In this document: positions 55,818 to 64,000 of the stretch, piece by piece
How the letters are laid out: each line of letters begins with the position of its first letter
Numbering within the stretch: position 1 is the stretch's first letter
Source of the DNA: Halichoerus grypus
Lineage: Eukaryota; Chordata; Mammalia; Carnivora; Phocidae
DNA length: 64,000 bases
Assembly (NCBI RefSeq): GCF_964656455.1
Contig: NC_135714.1
Span: forward strand, 65,559,850-65,623,849
Direction of reading: 5' to 3'
The notes under the pieces: model-generated
What the model saw: the letters and a program-made list of their open reading frames with translations, nothing else
Told to the model about the DNA's origin: nothing
The model's database searches: none
Made by a program: the position numbers and the translations under genes

Positions 55818-55990
55818 ACCATCACAAAGTATTGAGCACTTACCACAGGCCAGGCAGCAGGCACTAGGCTAAAAATTTTATATGCCTATCTCTCTTAATC
55901 CTCATGCCACCACCAATGAGTTGGTTCTATTAATATCCTAATTTGGCAAATGAGGAAACTGAGAGTGATTAACTAATTTGCTCAAGATGT
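55818..55990 (-). repeat. MIR SINE, antisense
   Basis: 'TATTGAGCACTTACCACAGG', 'CTTAATCCTCATGCCACCAC' and 'AAATGAGGAAACTGAGAGTG' are in reversed MIR order. Confidence 0.85.
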
Positions 55991-55993
55991 CTA

Positions 55994-56800
55994 AAGACAG
56001 ACATTATTAGAAAAATGGACAAAAACTTGCACAGATACTTCATTAAGAGGATATCCAAATGGCTAATACCTGAGTGAAAAGGTACACTCTTCCTTAGTCA
56101 CCAGGAAAATGCCAATTAAAATCACAATGGGCTATCACTATACAACCACCAGAATGACTAAAATGAAAAAGAGAATGCTATAGGTTGGTAAGGATTTGGA
56201 GCAATGGGAACTGGTAGAAGCATAAACCATCACAATCACTTTGAAAACCGACAATATCTACTGAAGCTGAACATACTCAGATCCATAACCTTGCAATTCC
56301 ACTCCTAATTATATACACAACAGAAATAGTTCAGTATGTTCACCAAAGGCATGTATTAGAATGTCTATAACAAATATTATCCACGTAAGCCAAAAACACA
56401 AAATTATCCAAATCCCCGTTAACAGCAGAATGGATGAATTATGGTATATTCACACAATGGGATACTATACAGCAACGAGAATGAATAATCTACACCTACA
56501 TGGAACAATATGGGTGAATCTTACAAGTAAAATGTTGTGAGAAAGAAGCCAGACACAAAAGAGTATATAGAGCATTATTCTGCTTATAAAAAGAACAAAA
56601 ACAGGCAAAACTATGTTGTTAGGAAGCGGGATAATGGCTACCTTTAGGGGAAATGGGGTGCCAGGAAGGGGACCTGAGGGAGGCTTCTGGGATGCTGGTA
56701 ATGATCCAGGTTCTGCTTATACCAGTATGTTCAGTTTATGAAAATTCATCAAGCCATACACTTCATGAATACACACACACACATATAATACTTCATTAAG
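55994..56800 (+). mobile_element. Old L1M fragment, ORF2 end and 3'UTR
   Basis: 'AAATGCCAATTAAAATCACA', 'CATAACCTTGCAATTCCACT', 'GCAGAATGGATGAATTATGG' and 'GGAAGCGGGATAATGGCTAC' are a strongly decayed ORF2 C-terminal region plus 3'UTR. No intact frame. Confidence 0.85.
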
Positions 56801-57057
56801 AAGTTACTAAAAATTCATGTGCTCATGAAGTTTACATTCTAGCATAGCCAAGGATATACTACTTACAGAGGTCTCTGCTGACCAGAGAAATGAGCAAATG
56901 CATCAGTCTTAGCATGGAATTTTAGGGCCCTGGGACACTGCACGGGGAAGATCTTGTTCCTGTTAAGAAGCTGGATCCTGGCTCTACCGCTGTCCTCTCA
57001 AACTCAGGCTTACACCACTCCACTAGAACTTAACATTCCAGCCCTTATATCTAAGGC

Positions 57058-57547
57058 AAGTGTTCTTAACCCGGGATCTTCAGACCCCTAAGGAACCCTT
57101 GGATAGAATTCAGAGGTCTGTAAACTTAGATAGGGAAAATTATGTATTGATCGATATCACTAAACTCTATTCAACTGAAATCTAGCATTTCCCTCAATTA
57201 GAAATGTAAACAACAAAGTATGGAAGGGTTAGAAGAACCTAAGAATTTATCATCCATTAAAAACATCACAGATATTTCCATATTCATTTCAACTGTTACA
57301 GTTGTCTTAAAATATCATTTACATTTATCGTTATTTAGAAAGTTCGGCAATCGTTAGATCGGCCACTAGATTTTCTTAGTCTCATGTGTTAATCAGCATA
57401 TATATTATTGTATTGATATTTATTTCAATATAATTGGTTTCCTTTGTCATCCTATGTCTATACTTTTGTATTTAGGAACATTATTTTGAAAAGGGATCTG
57501 TGAGCTTTCCAGACTGCCAAAGGGGCTCAAAGAACAAAAGGAATGTT
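57058..57547 (+). mobile_element. Non-autonomous DNA transposon (hAT-like ends)
   Basis: Begins GTGTTCTTAACCCGGGATCT and ends near CCAGACTGCCAAAGGGGCTC, with 'TGAAATCTAGCATTTCCCTC' and 'ATTAAAAACATCACAGATAT' inside. I know this as an abundant mammalian DNA-transposon repeat but cannot give its name with certainty. Confidence 0.6.
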
Positions 57548-58069
57548 CATATGCTGGCTATTTTCCACGTATGCCCCACCACAGCCTCCCCTGTATTCCT
57601 CCCCCCACCCCGATCCTGTACTCTCCACAGCTTCTCTGCCTTGGTCTGTGCCCCACAAGGGTGCCCTCAATGGATTCAACATCCACGCTTCCTTCTGCCT
57701 CTTCTGTCTTAGAGGACAGATGAATTTCTCCCACCTCGTCCCTGCCTCACTAGGCTTCCAGTAGAGGCTGCATTTCTCTGCGGCCCCAGCTCCCATGGGT
57801 CAGCACCATCTCTCTCCGTGCCCCACTAGCTTTATTCCTGAGCCTCGCCCCTTCCTGCTGTCATTAGTCCTTCAGTATTTTACCCTGTGTTGGCTCTTTC
57901 ACTCACCCACCATACAGGAAATAGTGGCTTCATTAAACTCTTCGCAGCTAAAAGTCTTTTGAGAACAACTTCCATTTCTTGCGAGTCTGATTCCACTCGC
58001 AGGCACAAGGCTTGCCTGATTTGTGAACTAAACCAATAGGATATGACCACATTCTCTTTGGGGGAGCAG

Positions 58070-58105
<36 letters not shown>

Positions 58106-59514
58106 ACGTGCTGTAGACTTGTGTTGGGAGCCGGGGAAGATATCCGAGGCAATGCCCAGAAACCTTGGATAATAACTCTTTCTCCAGCTTCTCAGTGCCC
58201 TAAAAAACTCCCTGCACCATCTAAGATGGGAAACTGGGCAGGCGATGCTGAGAAAAGGTCACGCCTGAGCTGAATGTGTAAACAACCAGCGGGAGAAGTC
58301 AAGGGTAAAGGGGAGGCAAGATTCTTAACAGAGGGAGCAGCATTTTCTGAGGCACAAATGGAGGAGAGCTGCTGCTAGAGGTTCTTCTGCCACTGTCACG
58401 TGTTAGCATCACCCGGAACAAGCCCAAGCAGCAGAGTGAAAGGAAGGAAGCCTTTCTTTAAGAAGGCAGAAGATGAGAGAGGGTCTGCTTAAATAAGATC
58501 ACTGCTGGAGAGACGCACAGTCCCACATTCCTTGCACCTGCTAGGAGCTTGAGCTCCCAGGCATCTGATTTCCCAAGGCTTCACTGACAGGAAAAAAAGA
58601 AACCAGATCAAGTTCTGCTTGCAAAGAAGATCATTTCTCCTAAGATATTTCTAGGCACTTGCCCTCCCCTCTAGTTCCCCAGGACCACGCTGGCTGACAG
58701 CCCTCTGATATGGAAGAATGAATGGAGGAGACCAGCCAGGCAGGAAGGGAAGAAAGGAAGGAAGCCTGCCAGGAGCACACTTCCATATATCAGTGTGTGC
58801 TCAAGATAAATAATCCCAGCCAGCCCAGGCAGCTATCAAACCAAAGGGCATGTTGCAGGTAGCAAGATAAATCACCATTGTCAAGGATGTCTTTGTTCCC
58901 GACAGCCTCTTACTCTATCTCCCTCTCCTGACAAAGCAGCCCCAGGAACAGGTTTCTAACGTGCTCCGCCCTCTGAAAATGATAGTGCTTTTAGGGAGAG
59001 AAAAATGAGCCTGAGCTCCTGGGTCCAGAAGCCAATATACAATTGGCTGTAGGGACTACTCACTAAATACTGCTTAGAAGCAAAATCTATTGGAAACAAT
59101 AGCTACATGCTGTTTTCACCAAGTCATTTCTGTCAATCCAGCCTAGCAAATCTGAATTACCAGTGCCCCATCAACTGTCTCATATCATGAATCTTATCGA
59201 TACTGGCCTTTCATGGAATTCCTCCTGACCCCAATTAGAGGCATTATATTCACTGGCAAACGTAGGACACCAGAAGAGCGCCATGTGGAAAAGTTCATAA
59301 GAAAAATCCGCCATCAGTTTTTTTTTAAATCTAAACATAGAAATTGTTTTAATGTCTTTCTAGAAGTATCAGAAATACACAAACACTTTCTTTTGGGTAC
59401 TAATTACAACTATGTCTGCTGAAACTTTGCATCAAAGTTTTGTCCAGGTAATTTGGAGAAGGAAACCTCAAATTATCTCTGCACCAGACTCTGCTCACTA
59501 CCATTTCAGACACC
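57548..59514. other. Unassigned sequence with a TG microsatellite
   Basis: About 2 kb, moderately GC-rich in the first part. Overlapping frames at 57500-57796 on both strands are by-products of a CT-rich stretch. No supported gene and no interspersed repeat that I can name. Confidence 0.4.
58070..58101 (+). repeat. (TG)n microsatellite
   Basis: About 32 bp of uninterrupted TG. Confidence 0.95.
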
Positions 59515-59738
59515 TTAATATTATTTGGGTAGTGGCTGCCAGGGGCTGGAGGAGGGAGAAACAGGGAGATTCTGTTCGACGGGCATGAAGTTTCAATTAC
59601 ACAAGTTGAGCAAGTTCTAGAAACCTGCCTGCTGCACGGCACTGTGCCTGTAATTAACAATACTGCACCATACACTTAAAGATTAATTAAGAGGACAGAT
59701 CTCGTGTTAAGTGTCCTTACCACAATACAATGAAAAAT
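59515..59738 (+). mobile_element. Old L1M 3'UTR fragment
   Basis: 'GTAGTGGCTGCCAGGGGCTG', 'CAAGTTCTAGAAACCTGCCT', 'ATTAACAATACTGCACCATA' and 'GTGTCCTTACCACAATACAA' are a 5'-truncated L1M 3' end. Confidence 0.9.
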
Positions 59739-60199
59739 AATTTATTTGGAGATTCTGGTTGTGTCTGAGGCAATGTAGAACAAAAGTTAACAGTCCAGAC
59801 TTGGTAATAAGTGGATTTGGGCACATAGGAGCCAGCTTTGGCAGTGATCACCTTCTGGGAATGAACAGAGTCTGGCTGAATACCCAAAATGCTGAACTAG
59901 AATTCCCCCCATTTATATTCCCATTCTCTTTGTCTCTCCCTCCCTCTCCCCAACACCCACCCCAATTCCTCCTCTTCACACACAATAGCAAAGGTCAGAA
60001 AGGTGAAGAAGAACCTTTTCCTCTTTTAAATGCAACAGAAATATAAGTTCCCGTATTATCACCAAGCCAAGTATCTATCTGTTTCAGTACAGAAAGCCTC
60101 CTTCCCCTTGTATTAAGACAGCCTCTAGGAGGGCAGCTGTTAGCTGTACCTTTCCTGTCCTGAAAGACCAGATCTCTGATCAGCTTTTTTGCTTATCAA
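59739..60199. other. Unassigned sequence
   Basis: No gene or nameable repeat is visible. Confidence 0.4.
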
Positions 60200-60202
60200 C
60201 AA

Positions 60203-60362
60203 GAGTTAGTATGGTGATGAGATTAAGAAAATGAGCCCTGTCACTGGGCTGTCTGGGTTTGGATCCTGGCTCTATCTATCTACCACTTACCTTGGGTAAG
60301 TTATTTAATTTCTTTGTGCCTCAGTGTCCCATGTGTAAAATGGGAATAATAGTTTTGTTATG
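60203..60362 (+). repeat. MIR SINE, left part (split by a CAN SINE)
   Basis: 'GGGCTGTCTGGGTTTGGATC', 'CTTACCTTGGGTAAGTTATT' and 'GTGCCTCAGTGTCCCATGTG' match MIR; it resumes at about 60567. Confidence 0.88.
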
Positions 60363-60375
60363 AAGATGACTTTAT

Positions 60376-60552
60376 TATTTTTTTAAGATTTTATTTATTT
60401 GAGAGAGAGAGGAAGAGCACGAGCAGGGGTGGGAGGGACAGAGGGAGAGGGAGAAGCAGACTCCTGCGGGCTTGGGACTCTATCCCAGGACCCTGAGATC
60501 ATGACCTGGGCCAAAGGCAGACGCTTCACCAACTAAACCACCCAGGCGCCCC
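60376..60552 (-). mobile_element. Carnivore tRNA-Lys SINE, antisense, inside MIR
   Basis: Left AAGATTTTATTTATTTGAGA, right head CCACCCAGGCGCCCC. Target duplications of about 14 bp (AAGATGACTTTAT and AAGATGAATTTAT) differ at one position. Confidence 0.95.
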
Positions 60553-60566
60553 AAAGATGAATTTAT

Positions 60567-60650
60567 AAAGCACACAGAATAGTAAGTGCTAAACAAGCGC
60601 CAGCACATAGTTAGTGTTAGTTAAATATTTGTTGAATAAAAAAATAAAAA
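60567..60650 (+). repeat. MIR/L2 3' remnants
   Basis: 'AAAGCACACAGAATAGTAAG' and 'AAATATTTGTTGAATAAAAA' complete the MIR, possibly with an L2-type end. Confidence 0.6.
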
Positions 60651-60949
60651 ATAGACCAAGCTCCCTGTTTCCCCACGCCCAGTTCTATCCCTGTGTTGCT
60701 AATACCTCTTACTCTGAAATGTCTCTCTGTGCTTGGCTGTGCCCATCCTTGCCACCTTCTGTCCTCTCTTATGATGAGGACTCTGGACAAAATGGCACTG
60801 CTGGATTCAGATCTGCAAAAGCACATTTCTTTACTTCATGGCCAATGTCTCCTTGCCCTTCATCTCTTCTTGCATATCTCTTCCTCCCAGACTCATCTCT
60901 GAGGAATTGAGTCTGCCTTTTACATGCTCCCACGGCACAGTGTTTGTCC
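60651..60949. other. Unassigned sequence
   Basis: CT-rich in part; the overlapping frames on both strands have no signature. Confidence 0.35.
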
Positions 60950-61080
60950 TCTACTCATTGAGTCATTCATTCAACAGAAAATCATCATGTAAGGCACCAT
61001 GCTGGATATTGGGAGCTTACATTCTGGAGAGAAACACACAAGAGGCCTTAATAAATTTTTGATGAATGGGTGAATATATT
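60950..61080 (-). repeat. L2 fragment, antisense
   Basis: 'CACCATGCTGGATATTGGGA' and 'GCTTACATTCTGGAGAGAAA' resemble the reversed L2 3' end. Confidence 0.6.
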
Positions 61081-61954
61081 AAAGACTCACTTATATATCT
61101 AACCCTTCGCATTTTCTCTCCATGGGAACAGACTAGACATGTCCAGATTACTAAGTAGTTGTCTGCCTTCAGTCTATGACTAGGGGAAGGGAGGGGTTAA
61201 CCCCATCCCTCTCAGGACACAAGTGACATGGAGCCCCCTTTAGGCTACTGCATTTCTGCAGCCCATGTAACCATGCAGCCTAGTGCATGCAAGCCTTGAC
61301 TGCTGCTGGACCTGTTTGGGGCTCTGCAATATTCATTCAAGTGGATCGTCAGAAACACCAGGGCAATGGAGATTAGAGCAGATGAAGCAGTGCCCCCGCA
61401 AAGGGGAAAAGGCAAGAATGACGCTAAAACCAGGCCAAAAGTCAAACGAAACTAAGTTTTCATTTTGTAAAGAAACATTATCCTACTGACTCTTTGGCTA
61501 CAATCAACTGAGCAACTTGGCAAATTTTCATTCATTGACTGAAACACACATAAACACTATGATGCTCCGAGTCTTTCCCACAGATGGTAGGTACAGCCAC
61601 CAGCTCTGAATTTATCTTCTTAATATGACCTTGTTCAAGTTACTCAGCATAAACCCTGAAGATTACTCAATATAGCCATCATCCAATTCTTTAATGAGAT
61701 ATAGGATGTAAAACACTGAATTTGTGGATTTGGGACACTACAAGACAGGAAATTTTAAATGTAAAGGAAAAAAAAAACTTTTCAAGCATTAAAAGTCTTT
61801 GTAAGGCAAGAGAGTGAAAGCCGATCCTGAAGACTCCAAGCACGGGAATTTGGGTTGCCATTACGCCAAGCCAGAATTCGGGGAAAGCACGGTCATCAGC
61901 AGAGATGGGCAAAAGCAGGTCAGGGGAGAATGACTGTAGAGAAAGCATTAGGCA
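61081..61954. other. Unassigned sequence
   Basis: No gene or nameable repeat is visible. Confidence 0.4.
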
Positions 61955-62175
61955 TTAAGTCAGAAAACCTGGATTTTAGTCTCATTTGCCTTTTATTAGC
62001 TGAATGACTTTGAGAATCCTTTATTCTCTCTGAGCCTCAGTTTCCACACACAACAAATGGGAATAATATTAGTTTCTGCCTTAGCAGTACATGGGCTTCC
62101 CACCAGGATCAAGTCAGCGATGCATAGGTGAACTCTCAGCAGAGGGCCTGATGTACAGAGAGGCTCAATAAATGT
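61955..62175 (+). repeat. MIR SINE
   Basis: 'TATTAGCTGAATGACTTTGA' and 'CTCTGAGCCTCAGTTTCCAC' followed by 'GAGAGGCTCAATAAATGTTT' span the MIR core and 3' end. Confidence 0.85.
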
Positions 62176-62299
62176 TTTGTTTCTATCTTTAAATTGGAAT
62201 GAAATAAATCTCTAACCCAAGTGATCAGCTCATGTGTTTCTAACTTGGAATATATTGAAATATCCTAGCCATAAGATTTTACCATCACTTTTTAAAACA

Positions 62300-62397
62300 A
62301 TGATGATGATGATGATAGCTAACACTTTTTGAGCCTTTAAAATGGATACGTCAAGAACTATGCTAAATGCTTGGCATACACTCATTTATTCCTCACG
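62300..62397 (-). repeat. MIR SINE, antisense, left part (split by a CAN SINE)
   Basis: A (GAT)n run, then 'AGCTAACACTTTTTGAGCCT' and 'TGCTAAATGCTTGGCATACA'; resumes after the SINE at about 62512. Confidence 0.75.
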
Positions 62398-62405
62398 CTA
62401 TTCCT

Positions 62406-62505
62406 TTTTTTTTTTAAGTAAGGTCTACACCCAAATGGGGCTTGAACTCAGGACCCTGAGATCAAGAGTCCCATGCTCTACTGACTGAGCCAGCCAGGAG
62501 CCCCC
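62406..62505 (-). mobile_element. Short old carnivore SINE, antisense, inside MIR
   Basis: Plus strand: T run, AAGTAAGGTCTACACCCAAA, GACTGAGCCAGCCAGGAGCC. The reverse complement is a tRNA-Lys SINE head with a short non-CT body, like the 46111 copy. The 8-bp flank 'TATTCCT' is repeated on both sides. Confidence 0.85.
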
Positions 62506-62511
62506 TTACAT

Positions 62512-62610
62512 TATTCCTGATGTGGGTCTCTCATTACAGTGGGGAAACAGCCACAGGGAGATTAGACCACAGCCCTAACTACAGCAAATAAGTGGCGGAA
62601 CCATTTTTAT
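62512..62610 (-). repeat. MIR SINE, antisense, right part
   Basis: 'GTGGGGAAACAGCCACAGGG' and 'TACAGCAAATAAGTGGCGGA' continue the MIR. Confidence 0.7.
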
Positions 62611-63029
62611 GTATTTATTTAAAAAACAAAGTGGAAAATTTGATTCGAGAGGAAACAGATATGGAAGATATGCAAATTAACCTGAGGCTATATATCCATT
62701 TTACCTCTCATCACATTTCCTTCCAAAAAGAGAAACATGACCCCTCCCAGGGCCACCGCCTCCATTCCTGCTACCTAAGTGTTCTCCTGCTGCTGGAGGA
62801 GGTCCTCACTTCCAGCCCCCAGCCTTGCCCTCGCTTGGGGAGCCAGCTGGGGGCCCTGAAAAAGGCGCTCAGCCTTTACTTTTTTTTTTTTACTTTACCT
62901 TTTAAATAATGAAGAGATTTCTCAAAAGCGATATCTTTTTATTAAGAGGACGCTGTGCCAGCGACTCAGGTTGACCAGTTTCTGTCAGGCAGCTGGCTCT
63001 GTGAACCTGTTCTCAACTGCAAACAGCAA
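62611..63029. other. Unassigned sequence
   Basis: T run at 62879-62891. No gene or nameable repeat. Confidence 0.4.
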
Positions 63030-63235
63030 TATTATAACAATAGCTGTCACGTAGCATTCTCACGACACGTCGGGCATTACCAAGGTACCTCATCTACATT
63101 TTTTCATTAAAACCTCACCAGAACTGTGCAAGATAAGTAGTAGTGTCCCCATCTTAGAGATGAAGAAACGGGCTTTGAGGATTTAAGTAACTTGCTCAGG
63201 GAAACACAGCAGGACTGGAATTTATGGGTACGATA
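63030..63235 (-). repeat. MIR SINE, antisense
   Basis: 'AAGTAGTAGTGTCCCCATCT', 'GATGAAGAAACGGGCTTTGA' and 'AAACACAGCAGGACTGGAAT' follow the reversed MIR order. Confidence 0.85.
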
Positions 63236-64000
63236 TTATCACGGTGAGGATGCCATCTGCTGTGTCTGTCACCCAAGACCCTTATGAGGGTAAAATGAGA
63301 TTACGTTTACGAACATTTTGTTTAAATGGCAAAGTACCACATAGATTTTTTTATCTGTACGTCCATTTCTTTTGGAAGTAAGTAGTAATGAGTGCAACAT
63401 TTCAGTGCTACCATTAATTAGGTCAATCAACTCAAATCAAATACAGGGATTTGGATGAAGTCAAAGGCCCAGATTCTCAGGTTACTATACTGGGTCTGTT
63501 TCTGCGCCATTACTGAACCAGCTGTCCATCTTCAGCACAATTTCCCCCTTTACTCAATTTCTATGGGGGTTAGTAATAGAACTCCCAGAAAGATAAGGAA
63601 GCCTGGTTCTGCGGCTTCCTGGCAGAGCTCTTCAGAAGGGCAGCACAGGATCACAAGATCAAACCTTGCACTCGCACACCCATATATGTTCACATACATA
63701 TATGTTGCTTGCTTTTCTTTTTTACTTATTTTTTTTAACTCTTTCTCTCCCAGCTAGAATATGAGCTCAGTAAGAACAGAGATCTCTTTGCCTGTTTTTA
63801 GCAGAATGCTGAGCGAAGGATAAGTCATGAAATGTAGCCGGGACAGATGAAGCCGTGGAGACCAGAGTGGCAGAAAGCCCAGAGCGTAGCCATCTCGGTG
63901 AGATAAAAAAGCCAATATGGTGATGGCTGCAGCAATGCAGAGAGAGTGGGGAAAAGTGAAAGGCACGGTGTCTGGACTCACAGAGGGACCCGTCCTTGCC
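63236..64000. other. Unassigned sequence
   Basis: No gene or nameable repeat is visible up to the window end; the short frames have no signature. Confidence 0.4.

Noticed and set aside
57500..57796. Overlapping frames of 70-89 codons on both strands
   Set aside because: CT-rich composition explains the openness; the frames overlap in several phases without splice or domain support.

Overview
The window is nuclear DNA from a carnivoran mammal. It is most likely an arctoid caniform (bear, panda, pinniped, mustelid or raccoon group) rather than dog or cat. The evidence is about fifteen copies of the carnivore tRNA-Lys-derived SINE (head GGCGCCTGGGTGGCTCAGT, tail CAAATAAATAAAATC plus poly-A), carnivore-type L1 elements, and a deep layer of general mammalian repeats (MIR, L2, MLT1/MLT2 LTRs, hAT and Tigger DNA transposons). 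The family is recognised from memory of these repeats, not from a search, and species-level assignment is not possible here.

No protein-coding gene can be established. No reading frame has a coherent cellular protein signature. Every long frame that can be explained belongs to a retrotransposon or DNA transposon relic. Two weak gene-like signals are recorded: a pair of possible exons near 1.47-1.71 kb with good splice sites, and an unrecognised 109-codon minus-strand frame with a hydrophobic segment near 36.2-36.5 kb. The window is best read as intergenic or intronic DNA.

Layout. 0-5 kb: an MLT1 LTR, then a 5'-truncated L1 inserted into a MIR. 5.1-7.8 kb: an L1 derivative with an ORF1 region but almost no ORF2 (HAL1-like), full length between target-site duplications and carrying a SINE. 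9.8-14.5 kb: an old L1 tail, three young SINEs, and a MaLR LTR inserted into a MIR. 15.7-20.4 kb: a minus-strand hAT transposase relic, MLT1, MER5A-like, MLT2 and Tigger elements. 20.4-27 kb: mostly unassigned sequence with old LTR/LINE pieces and a degenerate minisatellite. 27.0-31.8 kb: an old L1 tail split by a younger 4.17-kb antisense L1 that has both ends but an internal deletion and a 207-bp duplication. 32-38 kb: L2/MIR relics. 38.3-41.7 kb: an endogenous retrovirus-like element with two LTRs and 5-bp target duplications. 41.7-52.6 kb: more SINEs (one with a 150-bp GAAA tail), plus MER5A>MLT2>L1 and MIR>Tigger nests. 53.5-64 kb: MLT1, L1M, hAT, MIR and L2 fragments separated by unassigned sequence.

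These parts do not cooperate as a genetic system; the window records successive insertions. Nesting gives an order: MIR/L2 oldest, then hAT/Tigger/MaLR/ERVL, then L1M and the provirus, then the carnivore SINEs and the rearranged L1. I found no convincing undescribed biological system. The most informative objects are the rearranged L1, the HAL1-like element and the two-LTR provirus.
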